Notes under the pieces: generated by a model
What the model was told of the DNA's origin: nothing
Database searches by the model: none
The model's input: the letters and a program-made list of their open reading frames with translations, nothing else
Shown here: positions 43,790 to 52,791 of the stretch, in pieces
Position numbering within the stretch: position 1 is the first letter of the stretch
Layout: every line of letters begins with the position of its first letter
Position numbers and translations under genes: made by a program
Assembly: GCF_020091405.1 (NCBI RefSeq)
Contig: NZ_CP081903.1
Location: 3,162,501 to 3,226,500, forward strand
DNA: 64,000 nt
Direction: 5' to 3'
DNA from: Bacteroides cellulosilyticus
Lineage (GTDB): Bacteria; Bacteroidota; Bacteroidia; Bacteroidales; Bacteroidaceae

Positions 43790-44278
43790 ATGTCTCTTTC
43801 TGCAGAAACAGCTGCCCTTCAGCGTGCAGCACATGAGCTGATGTATTTGGGTGTTGACGGGAGTCCCATCTATAGCGATGATTTGTCCCGCCGCAACGGT
43901 GAAGTCTACCGCCTGACTACTGCCTTGTATAACTCCGGTGCCAAAGGTTCCACAGTTGAAGAACAGGCGGATGTTTGTCTTGCTCTCTTGATGGGGTATA
44001 GTGCCTCCTTCGTTGATCATGGTGAAAAACAGCAACATGTTCAGGAAGTGTTGGATCGTTGCTGGAATATCCTCGATACTCTTCCCGCTTCGTTATTAAA
44101 ACTTCGCTTGCTCACTGCTTGCTATGGTGAAGTGTTCGATGAGCCTTTAGCTGACGAGGGGCGTGCAATTATTGCTTCCTGGGATTCATCATCGCTCACT
44201 CACGAGCAGCAGGAAGCTATTACAGAATTTCAGAATGTGGTTGATAATCTTTATCCGTGGGAATACATTGACGAATAG
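43790..44278 (+). CDS. upxZ: UpxZ family transcription antitermination antagonist
   Basis: A 162-residue helical protein of the UpxZ family (MSLSAETAALQRAAHELMYLG, later GEVYRLTTALYNSGAKGS and LYPWEYIDE at the end). UpxZ proteins of one capsule locus inhibit the UpxY proteins of other loci, so that one capsule is made at a time. It follows upxY, the standard order in Bacteroides capsule loci. Confidence 0.92.
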   Translation: MSLSAETAALQRAAHELMYLGVDGSPIYSDDLSRRNGEVYRLTTALYNSGAKGSTVEEQADVCLALLMGYSASFVDHGEKQQHVQEVLDRCWNILDTLPASLLKLRLLTACYGEVFDEPLADEGRAIIASWDSSSLTHEQQEAITEFQNVVDNLYPWEYIDE

Positions 44279-44394
44279 AAATTGTCCGCATACTATTTAC
44301 TTAAATAATAAAGCTGCATTGCTGCTGAGGCCTCGCGACATGCTACTTTCATTATAAATAATTTCTTATTTTTTTATTTAAAGATAAAACTATC

Positions 44395-45141
44395 ATGAAA
44401 AATCAATGGTTTGTATTTACTTCTCTCGAGAATCCTAAAGAAACAAAAACGGCTTCTCCTTTTTTGGATTATCTTACCTGGAATACCAAAGGACGTTGGA
44501 CTGCAGAGTATAAAGATGGCAAGTTCTATCACTATGAAAACGGCGACAAGGGCAAGTGTCATCCCGATTGTATTCTGAATTATATCTCCGACGCAGGTGA
44601 AGACTGGCAGATGAAGATTGAAGGCGATCATTTTGTACATGCCCCTAAAGGTGATTACTCACGTGCTCATACTGACACTGTGATGCATTACATCGGTTGG
44701 GACGGTCGTAAGTGGCGTGCCGAATTATTGACTCTGATCGATGGCCTGCATCCGGAACTTATTTCTAATTGTCCCGAAGGTATGCTCCTCAAAGCCGACA
44801 ATGCAGCTGCCGTTTATCTGGTTCAATTTGGTCAACTTCACCTCATTCCCAATCCGGATGTTTACTTTGCATTGTTCCCGAACTGGGATAAGATACATGT
44901 GAAGGGTGCGGATGAAGTAAATGCTATCCCTATGGGCCTTCCCCTCTCTCTGGATGCTTGCCTGATTAAGGCTGATGACTCTGCTCCTGTGTATTTGAGC
45001 ACGAATGGCGTGAAGAGCCATATCAAATCAAGAGGAGATTTTGAGAAAGTAGGCTTTGACTGGGATAAGATCAAGACAATGACCGCGGAAGAAGTGAATA
45101 AGATCCCTACTGCTCCTGAGTATGAAATTGCTAACTGGTAA
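44395..45141 (+). CDS. Unrecognised two-part repeat protein
   Basis: A 248-residue protein with no signal peptide or membrane segment. The N-terminal half has three similar units around DYLTWNTKGRWTAEY (25-39), NYISDAGEDWQMKI (62-75) and HYIGWDGRKWRAEL (98-111). The C-terminal half has two units about 58 residues apart: LLKADNAAAVYLVQFGQLHL (131-150) with NWDKI and VNAIP, and LIKADDSAPVYLSTNGVKSH (190-209) with DWDKI and VNKIP. The second unit type resembles small beta repeats seen in surface or glycan-binding proteins of other phyla, but I cannot name it. It lies 117 nt after upxZ and ends at its own hairpin (45162-45197), so it may not be a capsule gene. Confidence 0.6.
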   Translation: MKNQWFVFTSLENPKETKTASPFLDYLTWNTKGRWTAEYKDGKFYHYENGDKGKCHPDCILNYISDAGEDWQMKIEGDHFVHAPKGDYSRAHTDTVMHYIGWDGRKWRAELLTLIDGLHPELISNCPEGMLLKADNAAAVYLVQFGQLHLIPNPDVYFALFPNWDKIHVKGADEVNAIPMGLPLSLDACLIKADDSAPVYLSTNGVKSHIKSRGDFEKVGFDWDKIKTMTAEEVNKIPTAPEYEIANW

Positions 45142-45161
45142 TTCATTAGATTGAAATCAGA

Positions 45162-45197
45162 AGACAATGGAGGAGAGAGTTCGCTCCTCCATTGTCT
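45162..45197 (+). terminator. Hairpin after the repeat protein gene
   Basis: AGACAATGGAGGAG (45162-45175) and CTCCTCCATTGTCT (45184-45197) are perfectly complementary around an 8-nt loop. The tail CCTCTTTCTACTTTTG is only moderately T-rich. If it terminates, UpxY-type antitermination would be needed for capsule transcription to pass it. Confidence 0.65.
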
Positions 45198-45342
45198 CCT
45201 CTTTCTACTTTTGTGCTGTCATCCTAAAATAAAAAAACTAATGGCAAGCAGTACAGATTTTAAGAGGCTTCCTTGATTTACTATCTTTTATTTTTGACCT
45301 CATTAGTCTTGCAAGATATAAAATAAATAAAGCTCGTAATGT

Positions 45343-45372
45343 GTTGTCACTTGAAAAAAAATAGTAACTTTG
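45343..45372 (+). promoter_or_regulatory. Promoter of the small-protein/GNAT pair
   Basis: GTTG (45343-45346), an 18-nt spacer and TAACTTTG (45365-45372, exact TAnnTTTG) lie 24 nt before the ATG at 45397. The pair can thus be expressed independently of the capsule promoter. Confidence 0.6.
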
Positions 45373-45396
45373 TATTGAAATTAATAATTTATAATT

Positions 45397-45555
45397 ATGT
45401 CAAAGCCTATAGCACCAACGCCTCCATTGAAAGGTAAAGCTGCATTAGATTTTATTGCAGAATTGGAGAAAGAAAAAAAAGCATCTGCCGAAGAAAAGAA
45501 GCGTGTGAAAGAAGGTGCAAAACGTATTAGAGAAATGTTGACTTTCAGTTTCTAA
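45397..45555 (+). CDS. 52-residue charged protein, partner of GNAT
   Basis: A small gene, ATG 45397 to TAA 45555. The product begins MSKPIAPTPPLKGKAALDF, then is a single highly charged helix (AELEKEKKASAEEKKRVKEG) ending REMLTFSF. It lies 7 nt upstream of the GNAT gene and shares the promoter at 45343-45372. A short charged protein immediately before a GNAT enzyme is the arrangement of GNAT-type toxin-antitoxin pairs, so an antitoxin role is possible. It has no recognisable DNA-binding fold. Confidence 0.65.
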   Translation: MSKPIAPTPPLKGKAALDFIAELEKEKKASAEEKKRVKEGAKRIREMLTFSF

Positions 45556-45562
45556 AAGGAAT

Positions 45563-46096
45563 ATGAAAGAAGGTACTCGTGTCATTAGGCTATCGCAAGA
45601 TTACATTTTTAAAGCCTTTGATTGTGGAAATCAGGATTTAAATGATTTTCTACTTCAAGATGCGAAAGAATATGATAAGCGCTTACTTTCTGTGACGTAT
45701 ATATTGGAAACGGATGAAGATATTGTTGCCTATTTTTCTGTTTCTAATGATAAAATTGCTATTCCTGATAGCGATAAGGCGACTTGGAGAAAAATAAAGG
45801 CTCTATTCCCACATCGAAAACACAGGAGTGATTATCCTGCTGTAAAAATAGGACGCTTAGGTGTCTCTTTGAAATATCAACATACTCAAATTGGAACAGA
45901 TATTTTGGATTTTATAAAGGAAATGTTTATTACTAATAATCGAACAGGATGCTCCTTTGTTACTGTTGATGCATTAAAATCTGCTCTCTCTTTCTATTTG
46001 AAAAATAACTTTTTATTTTTAGACAAAGTAACGGCTGCTGATGATACGCAGGAAACTTATTTGCTGTATTATAATTTAGCTCAGTTGCTGGATTAA
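45563..46096 (+). CDS. GNAT family N-acetyltransferase, possibly toxin-like
   Basis: A 177-residue GNAT protein. The N-terminus FKAFDCGNQDLNDFLLQDA resembles the FDCG-x-x-x-LN-x-FL start of AtaT/TacT-like enzymes that acetylate aminoacyl-tRNA. The acetyl-CoA motif region is VKIGRLGVSLKYQHTQIGTDI (about 94-114), with Q/G-x-G-x-G/A degenerate, and LYYNLAQLL ends the fold. The standard R/Q-x-x-G-x-G/A loop is imperfect here (QHTQIG), so cofactor binding should be confirmed. It could be a toxin paired with the preceding 52-residue protein or an ordinary acetyltransferase carried into the capsule locus. Confidence 0.7.
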   Translation: MKEGTRVIRLSQDYIFKAFDCGNQDLNDFLLQDAKEYDKRLLSVTYILETDEDIVAYFSVSNDKIAIPDSDKATWRKIKALFPHRKHRSDYPAVKIGRLGVSLKYQHTQIGTDILDFIKEMFITNNRTGCSFVTVDALKSALSFYLKNNFLFLDKVTAADDTQETYLLYYNLAQLLD

Positions 46097-46338
46097 TTAG
46101 CTTTTGTTCACTGCTACAGCCTCGGAGAACGCTTCTGTGAAAGGTTAGCGTCCAAAAATGATGTATATGAAAATCCATAAATTTGGTCGTACCGATTATG
46201 GTAATTTATTGCCGATAACCATCGGGATAATCAATAATAAACATTAAAAAATAATCCTTCTTTTGACAAATCTTATAAGGAAACCGCTTAAATGCGGCTT
46301 TCACTATGGGGCACGTCAAAATAGGATGCTACCTTTAT

Positions 46339-47868
46339 ATGTTGCAAAACAGTAAGCGTATAGCGAAAAATACCTTACTTCTTTATATTCGTACTTTTAT
46401 GATTATGGCTATTACTCTTTATACGAGCCGTGTAGTCTTAAATGTACTAGGAGTGGAGAATTATGGTATTTATAATGTGGTGGGTGGTGTTGTCGCTATG
46501 TTTTCTGTTATTTCAGGTTCGCTATCATCGGCTATTAGTAGATTTATAACTTTTGAGTTAGGGTGTGGTAATATTGAAAGGCTGAAAAGTGTATTCTCGA
46601 CAAGTATCAATATTCAAATTGCTATATCTTTGGTCGTTTTTATTGTTGGTGAGAGTGTGGGAACTTGGTTTCTCAATTATGAGATGAATATACCTTCTGA
46701 TCGTCTTGTGGCAGCTAACTGGGTATTGCATTGTTCTCTTCTTACGTTTGTTGTTAATTTGATTAGTATTCCCTACAATGCTTGCATTATAGCACATGAG
46801 CATATGAAAGCTTTTGCTTATGTCAGCATTCTGGAGGCTGTGTTAAAACTTGCAGTTGTGTATGCACTGTTGTCATCACCTTTTGATAAGCTGTCTACCT
46901 ATGCCGTATTACTTGTTATAGTGGCTGTTGTCATTCGAATTACTTACGGTATTTATTGTAAACGCCATTTCTATGAATGCAATTATAGATATGTTTATGA
47001 TAAATTAATCATAAGGGAAATGACAAGCTTCGCAGGTTGGAGCTTTTTTGGAAACTGTGCCTATATATTCAATACACAAGGAGTTAATATTTTAATTAAT
47101 TTATTCTTTGGAGTAACAGTTAATGCCGCACGTGGAATAGCTACACAATTAAATGCAGCTGTCATGCAATTTGTAAACAACTTTACTATAGCCATAAATC
47201 CTCAAATAACAAAATCTTATGCATCTGGTGATCGGAAATATATGTTTATGTTAGTTTGTCGCGGAGCTAAATATTCTTATTTTCTATTGTTTGTGTTCGT
47301 TGTGCCGTTTGTGTTGGAGACAGAGGCAATTCTTACTATGTGGTTAAAGGTTGTTCCTGAGTATACACCGGTCTTCATGAGACTGGCAATGTTTGGTTCA
47401 TTAGCAACATTATTAGGTAATTCCATGATGACTGCAGCGTCTGCTACAGGGAAGATAAAAAAATATCAATTATGGGTAACTATGGTTGGCTGTCTTGTAT
47501 TTCCATTGACATGGATGGCATTTAAATTAGGATATCCAGCTGTTATAACTTATGTAATTTATATTGCTATTTATATGCTACTTATATTTGTTCGTTTACA
47601 CATACTTAAGGGGTTACTTGATTTTCCCGTAATGCCATTTATCAGGCAGGTGATATGTAGGCTTGTATTTACCTCAATAGTAGCTTTTATAATTCCTTGT
47701 GGAATAATATATAGTATGAATTCTTCTATTTTACGTTTGTGTATTGTATTTGCTGTTAGCTTTTTATCTACTTGTGGGTCAATCAGCTTATTGGGTTTAG
47801 AACAAGATGAAAGGGCTTATTTTATTTCTAAATTCAAAAATATAATGTTGAAATTTAATAAAGTATAG
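46339..47868 (+). CDS. wzx: Wzx-type polysaccharide flippase
   Basis: A 509-residue MOP/MATE-superfamily membrane protein with about 12 to 14 hydrophobic helices. It is expected to flip undecaprenyl-linked repeat units across the inner membrane. The N-terminus NSKRIAKNTLLLYIRTF and the block LGVENYGIYNVVGGVVAMF are typical of Bacteroides O-antigen/capsule flippases. I start at ATG 46339 (MLQNSK) rather than 46306. It is the first biosynthetic gene of the capsule locus and stops 2 nt before the SDR gene. The region from here to about 61.6 kb is much richer in A/T and rare codons than the flanks, as usual for transferred glycan cassettes. With the Wzy-like protein at 56354 it points to Wzx/Wzy-dependent assembly. 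Confidence 0.9.
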   Translation: MLQNSKRIAKNTLLLYIRTFMIMAITLYTSRVVLNVLGVENYGIYNVVGGVVAMFSVISGSLSSAISRFITFELGCGNIERLKSVFSTSINIQIAISLVVFIVGESVGTWFLNYEMNIPSDRLVAANWVLHCSLLTFVVNLISIPYNACIIAHEHMKAFAYVSILEAVLKLAVVYALLSSPFDKLSTYAVLLVIVAVVIRITYGIYCKRHFYECNYRYVYDKLIIREMTSFAGWSFFGNCAYIFNTQGVNILINLFFGVTVNAARGIATQLNAAVMQFVNNFTIAINPQITKSYASGDRKYMFMLVCRGAKYSYFLLFVFVVPFVLETEAILTMWLKVVPEYTPVFMRLAMFGSLATLLGNSMMTAASATGKIKKYQLWVTMVGCLVFPLTWMAFKLGYPAVITYVIYIAIYMLLIFVRLHILKGLLDFPVMPFIRQVICRLVFTSIVAFIIPCGIIYSMNSSILRLCIVFAVSFLSTCGSISLLGLEQDERAYFISKFKNIMLKFNKV

Positions 47869-47870
47869 TC

Positions 47871-48743
47871 ATGTCTGTAAAAGAGTGTTTGAAAAGGGCT
47901 GTAATTTATATTGTAAAAGGTGTACCAGTCAAAAAAGTCACAACATCTATCGTTCAAATTGCTCCCAATGAACTATTGAAGGGCCGAGTTGCATTATTAA
48001 CAGGAGGTACGAGTGGAATTGGTTTTGCGATAGCTAATGCTTTTCTAAAAAGTGGTGCAAGCGTTGTGATTACAGGGAGGAATGAAAACCGAATTCAGGA
48101 TAGTTGTAATAAACTATTACAGAATAAGGATTTTCAGAATAGAATATTTGGTGTTGTAATGGATAATACAGATGTAGCTGGTTTTGAAACATGCTTTCAA
48201 AAAATATTGTCTCTTTTGGATGGACGAAATGTTGATATTTTAATTAATAATGCAGGCATACGGGGAGGGCACATTGCTACTGTTACTGAGGCTGACTATG
48301 ATATGATACTTGATACAAACTTGAAAGCAGTATTCTTTCTTTCACGACTTGTCGGAAAATATATGAAAGAAAATAAAATTACTGGTAATATTTTGAATAT
48401 AATTTCTTCATCGGGTCTTCGCCCTGCGGCCTCTGCCTATACGTTGTCTAAATGGGGTGTGAGAGGATTAACTCTTGGATTGGCAAAATCTCTTATTCCT
48501 TATGATATAGTAGTAAATGGATTGGCTCCGGGGCCTACGGCAACTCCAATGCTCATGAAAGATGGTAGTGAAGAAATCGGACACACAAGTAATCCTTTAG
48601 GAAGATATGCAATGCCGGAGGAAATAGCAAATATGGCCGTTGTACTGACTAGTGGCATGGGAAGAACTGTAGTTGGTGACATTGTTTATATGACAGGAGG
48701 AGCTGGAATAATAACGTTTGATGATATGGATTATAAATTTTAA
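47871..48743 (+). CDS. SDR family oxidoreductase (capsule)
   Basis: A 290-residue short-chain dehydrogenase. An extra N-terminal 37 residues (MSVKECLKRAVIYIVKGVPV) precede the Rossmann motif TGGTSGIG (44-51). The NNAG motif and the catalytic Y190-x-x-x-K194 (AYTLSKW) are present. The final part, GLAPGPTATPM and YMTGGAG, is classical SDR. It begins 2 nt after wzx and ends 14 nt before the MenD-like gene. The pairing suggests that the SDR reduces a ketone or aldehyde made by the ThDP enzyme. The product is not known. Confidence 0.88.
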   Translation: MSVKECLKRAVIYIVKGVPVKKVTTSIVQIAPNELLKGRVALLTGGTSGIGFAIANAFLKSGASVVITGRNENRIQDSCNKLLQNKDFQNRIFGVVMDNTDVAGFETCFQKILSLLDGRNVDILINNAGIRGGHIATVTEADYDMILDTNLKAVFFLSRLVGKYMKENKITGNILNIISSSGLRPAASAYTLSKWGVRGLTLGLAKSLIPYDIVVNGLAPGPTATPMLMKDGSEEIGHTSNPLGRYAMPEEIANMAVVLTSGMGRTVVGDIVYMTGGAGIITFDDMDYKF

Positions 48744-48757
48744 TTTGCAATATAAAT

Positions 48758-50515
48758 ATGGGTAACTTTTATACGGATGAACGCAATGTTCAAATAGTAT
48801 TATTTTTATTGAAAGCTAATGGTATTAAAAAGGTAGTTGCCTCTCCCGGTGCAACCAATATTACAGTTGTTGCTAGTATGCAGAATGATTCTTTTTTTGA
48901 GATGTATTCTGCGGCTGATGAACGTTCAGCAGCTTATATTGCTTGTGGACTGGCGGCAGAATCTGGGGAACCGGTTGTTTTATCATGTACTGGTGCTACT
49001 GCCTCTCGAAATTATATGCCTGGATTGACGGAGGCATTCTACAGAAAATTGCCTTTAATAGCAATAACTTCCTCTAAAAGTTCATCCATGATAGCTCAAT
49101 TGGTAGCACAGGTAACGGATAGAACATCTCCCCCTAGTGATGTTGTAAAGCGTAGTGTCTTGGCTGGTATTGTAAAAGACGAAGATGATGAATGGGATTG
49201 TATGATTAAGATAAATCAAGCTTTGAGCACTCTGAAGCAGAATGGAGGAGGCCCTATTCATATAAATTTGGAAACGACTCATAGTGATGACTTTTCTGTC
49301 AAGGAGCTTCCGAAGGCTCGCATTATTAAATGCATTACAGTATATGATCAATTTCCTGAGATACCTAGTGGCAGAATAGGACTGTTTATAGGTTCTCACA
49401 ATCGCTGGACGGATGAGGAAAGCGAGCGGCTTGATAGATTCTGTGCTTCCAATAATGCTGTGGCTTTATGTGATCATACGAGTAATTATAAGGGTAAATA
49501 TAGAGTACTTTTTTCTTTACCACTATCTCAAGATAATTATATCCCTAAATTATCTCAGTTTGATTTGCTTATTCATATAGGTGAAATTTCTGGCGAATAT
49601 TCTGGCTTAAATTGCTTATATGTGAAAGAGGTTTGGCGCGTGAACGAAGATGGAGAAATTCGTGATACTTTTCATCAATTAACCCATGTCTTTGATATGT
49701 CGGAATCTAGCTTTTTTGAACATTATATAAAGTGGGATACGCCTATGTCAGATAGTTTTCTGACAAGTTATAAGGAAGAATATGGGCGGATGCTAAATAA
49801 AATGCCTGAAATACCTTTTTCGAATATTTGGGTAGCCAAGCAGCTGGCTCCTCGATTGCCTGAGAATTCAGTGTTACATTTGGGAATTTTGAATACATTA
49901 CGATCATGGAATTTTTTTGAAATACCAGATTCTGTACTTTCATACTCCAATGTCGGTGGCTTTGGCATTGATGGTTGCCTTTCTACTTTGGTAGGTGCAT
50001 CTTTGGTCCATAAAGATAAACTCTATTTTGGATTATTTGGTGATTTGGCTTTTTTCTATGACATGAATGTAGTAGGTAACCGTCATGTGGGGGCTAATTT
50101 ACGAATACTTCTTATCAATAATGGAAAGGGAGTTGAATTTAGAAATTACAATCATCAAGCTGCGCAGTTTGAGGAAGCGGCAGATGCATTTATTGCTGCA
50201 GCTGGTCATTATGGTAATCAGTCTCCAGAGCTTATAAAACATTATGCTCAAGATTTAGGATATGAATACTTGTGTGCATCAACAAAGGAGGAATTTGAAC
50301 AAGTTGTTTCTCGTTACTTAACTTCGGAAATTACTGATAAACCTATCTTGTTTGAGGTCTTTACGAATACAGAAGAGGAAAAAAAAGCTTTGAAAATAGT
50401 CAGGAGCATTGAAAGTGATGGCTCTATGGTCATAAAGAAAGCGTTAAAAAATGCGGTTAAGCAAACATTGGGAGAGAAAGCCATTGAGCAGGTGAGAAAA
50501 ACTTTTAAAAATTGA
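48758..50515 (+). CDS. MenD-like thiamine diphosphate enzyme (capsule)
   Basis: A 585-residue ThDP-dependent decarboxylase/carboligase. The N-terminal PYR domain has SPGATNI and the cofactor-activating glutamate E55 in DERSAAY. The central domain is degenerate. The C-terminal PP domain has the ThDP/Mg motif with D429 in GDLAFFYDMN and the N454/N455 pair in LLINNGKG. Similarity is strongest to MenD (SEPHCHC synthase), but no other menaquinone gene is near, and the position within the capsule operon argues for a new role. It could make an acyloin or branched sugar precursor. A C-terminal extension of about 35 basic residues (KKALKNAVKQTLGEKAIEQ) is unusual. Confidence 0.75.
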   Translation: MGNFYTDERNVQIVLFLLKANGIKKVVASPGATNITVVASMQNDSFFEMYSAADERSAAYIACGLAAESGEPVVLSCTGATASRNYMPGLTEAFYRKLPLIAITSSKSSSMIAQLVAQVTDRTSPPSDVVKRSVLAGIVKDEDDEWDCMIKINQALSTLKQNGGGPIHINLETTHSDDFSVKELPKARIIKCITVYDQFPEIPSGRIGLFIGSHNRWTDEESERLDRFCASNNAVALCDHTSNYKGKYRVLFSLPLSQDNYIPKLSQFDLLIHIGEISGEYSGLNCLYVKEVWRVNEDGEIRDTFHQLTHVFDMSESSFFEHYIKWDTPMSDSFLTSYKEEYGRMLNKMPEIPFSNIWVAKQLAPRLPENSVLHLGILNTLRSWNFFEIPDSVLSYSNVGGFGIDGCLSTLVGASLVHKDKLYFGLFGDLAFFYDMNVVGNRHVGANLRILLINNGKGVEFRNYNHQAAQFEEAADAFIAAAGHYGNQSPELIKHYAQDLGYEYLCASTKEEFEQVVSRYLTSEITDKPILFEVFTNTEEEKKALKIVRSIESDGSMVIKKALKNAVKQTLGEKAIEQVRKTFKN

Positions 50516-50548
50516 CAATAATTTGAAGTTTTACTGATATTTTTTTTG

Positions 50549-51538
50549 ATGATGGAGAAAAGAATTTATAACCTTGATAATGTTAAAGTTATTTTGATGT
50601 TGTTGGTGATTATAGGACATACATTATTGAATTCTTATGGTGATGATAGTATAGAATATATTCGTTTTATTTGTAGATGTTTCACTATGCCTCTTTTTAC
50701 TTTTATATCAGGTTATTTGACGAAAAAAGAACAAGCGTTTTGGAAGAATGTAAAATATCTACTGTATCCGTGTCTTTTGTTTACTGTGGTGAATGATATA
50801 CTTCAGATACTGGTTACTCCAAATTATGTATTTTCTTGGAAACAACCAGGTTTTGCAATGTGGTATTTATTGGCATTGTTTATATATCGTGTACTTTTAC
50901 CTTATTTATTGAGAATTAAGTATGTGCTATTACTTAGCTTCTTACTGTCTTGGCTGGTTGGCTTTATTCCATTTATTGGTAATGACTACTCTCTTTCTAG
51001 AATATTCTGTTTTTTGCCATATTTTCTTTTAGGGTATTTTGTCGCCCATGAAAATAGATTTAGTATTATTAAAGATGCAATATTTACAAAGTTAAATTGG
51101 AGAGGGTATTTGGTATTTATAGTACTTTTTCTGTTTTGGGCCTTTGTTATAGAAAGATATCCTGGTGTTACTTATGCTACAGGATTTACAAATGGATTTG
51201 GTTTGAGTATAAAAGGTTTATTTGTGCGTATTGCTTTACAGGTAACGATTGTGATAACAGGTTTCTGTGTAATGAAAATATGCCCTAATAAGGAGACTTT
51301 TTATACAAAATATGGGAGTAATACTATGAATGTTTATCTTCTGCATGCACTTGTCGTTCTTCCTTTCATTTATTTAGTATTTCCCTCATTTGGAGAAGCA
51401 ACATGGTTTGAAAAAATTGCACTAATAATAGTTCCTACAATTTGTTGTTTGCCTTTATTCAGCAATATAATCAATCAGTTGATGAAAATTATCTTATGTC
51501 AAGGTAAAGTTCATAGAGAGAAGATAGCGGATTTATGA
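50549..51538 (+). CDS. Acyltransferase 3 family membrane O-acyltransferase
   Basis: A 329-residue polytopic membrane protein of the acyltransferase 3 (OafA/fucose 4-O-acetylase-like) family. The hallmark N-terminal region YNLDNVKVILMLLVIIGHT provides the conserved histidine, and RCFTMPLFTFISGYL is the second motif. About ten helices follow. It should transfer an acetyl or other acyl group to the capsule repeat unit. The true start is ATG 50549; the codon at 50546 is TTG. It lies between the MenD-like gene and the pyruvyltransferase. Confidence 0.85.
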   Translation: MMEKRIYNLDNVKVILMLLVIIGHTLLNSYGDDSIEYIRFICRCFTMPLFTFISGYLTKKEQAFWKNVKYLLYPCLLFTVVNDILQILVTPNYVFSWKQPGFAMWYLLALFIYRVLLPYLLRIKYVLLLSFLLSWLVGFIPFIGNDYSLSRIFCFLPYFLLGYFVAHENRFSIIKDAIFTKLNWRGYLVFIVLFLFWAFVIERYPGVTYATGFTNGFGLSIKGLFVRIALQVTIVITGFCVMKICPNKETFYTKYGSNTMNVYLLHALVVLPFIYLVFPSFGEATWFEKIALIIVPTICCLPLFSNIINQLMKIILCQGKVHREKIADL

Positions 51539-51616
51539 AAAGTGATATAAAGGTAAGATAAAAATAAACAAAGAGGATGTAAGATTTAAGTTTTAATAAA
51601 AAAAGATTAGGGTTAT

Positions 51617-52765
51617 ATGAAAATAGTGTTGTCTGGAATAGAAACAAACAATAAAGGAGCTGAATTAATGCTATATGCTATTCTGCAAGAGATAGAACGT
51701 AAGTATCCTGACGCATGGGTATATGTACCTATATATGCGATCGGACAGGGATTAAGTTATATTCATACAAATCTGAAGCTACGGAACAAACCTTTTGCGA
51801 AAATAAAGAAAGCTGCGAGGAAACTTCATATTCCGGGAATTTTGCGAAGACTTCATTTGCCTTATTATTTTATTGATGATTCCAGTGCGGTTAATGATGC
51901 TGACTATTTTATTGATGCAAGTGGTTTTGCCTTTTCTGATCAGTGGAAACCGACAGATTATATTGTGAAAGTTTGGGAGAAGCAACTTATGGGATACCAC
52001 AAACAAGGAACTAAAATTATCTTTTTACCTCAAGCTTTTGGTCCGGCCAATTTACCTAACACAAAAAAGGAATTAGCTCTTTTAAATCAGTATGCTGATA
52101 TAATTATGCCTCGTGAGGAAGTGTCTTTGGGATATTTACAACAATGTAATGTGAATATGAAAAAAGTTCGTTTATTTTTAGACTTTACTTCTATAGTGTA
52201 TGGGCAATGCCCGAAGAGGTATGATCATCTAAAAAATGGTGTTTGCATAATTCCTAATCTTCGTATGATTGATAAAGGAGTAATATCTCTGGAAAATTAT
52301 CTTGAGATATTAAATAAGGTGATTGATAAAGCTATTTCTGACGGACATAAAGTTTATTTGCTGAATCATGAAGGTAGGGAAGATGAAGAATTGGCTTATA
52401 TGTGTAGGGATAAACTGTGTAACCGTATAGAAGTTGTGACTGGTTTGAATGCATTAGAGGTAAAGGGACTTATTGCTACGTCTATATTATGCATAACTTC
52501 CCGATTCCATGGAGCTGCATCTGCTTTGAATTCCTGTGTGCCATGTTTAGCGACAAGCTGGAGTCATAAGTATGCAGAACTTTTTAAAGGTTATGGAATG
52601 ACTGATTGTATTCTTGATGTAACAAATTTAGTTTCATGTATTGATAAAGTTAGTGAATTTCTATCTACTAACAAAAGTCAGGAAATACGTGAACATCTGC
52701 GACTGCAACTTCCCGAAATTCAGTCACAAACACAAGATATGTGGAAATGTGTTTGGAGCATATAA
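51617..52765 (+). CDS. Polysaccharide pyruvyltransferase family protein
   Basis: A 382-residue protein. The N-terminal MKIVLSGIETNNKGAELML and the later block ITSRFHGAASALNSCVPCL with SWSHKYAEL are typical of the CsaB/WcaK family. These enzymes transfer pyruvate from phosphoenolpyruvate to a sugar as a ketal. LPQAFGP (about 137-143) is another conserved element. It suggests a pyruvylated, acidic capsule. It sits alone with small gaps (78 nt before, 26 nt after). Confidence 0.87.
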   Translation: MKIVLSGIETNNKGAELMLYAILQEIERKYPDAWVYVPIYAIGQGLSYIHTNLKLRNKPFAKIKKAARKLHIPGILRRLHLPYYFIDDSSAVNDADYFIDASGFAFSDQWKPTDYIVKVWEKQLMGYHKQGTKIIFLPQAFGPANLPNTKKELALLNQYADIIMPREEVSLGYLQQCNVNMKKVRLFLDFTSIVYGQCPKRYDHLKNGVCIIPNLRMIDKGVISLENYLEILNKVIDKAISDGHKVYLLNHEGREDEELAYMCRDKLCNRIEVVTGLNALEVKGLIATSILCITSRFHGAASALNSCVPCLATSWSHKYAELFKGYGMTDCILDVTNLVSCIDKVSEFLSTNKSQEIREHLRLQLPEIQSQTQDMWKCVWSI

Positions 52766-52791
52766 ATTAATCCAATAATAAAAATGTTTTT

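Noticed and set aside
46158-46247. 29-codon ATG frame before wzx
   Set aside because: It encodes a plausible short peptide (KIHKFGRTDYGNLLP) but has no promoter or partner. It may be a remnant of a capsule gene; the evidence is too thin to list.
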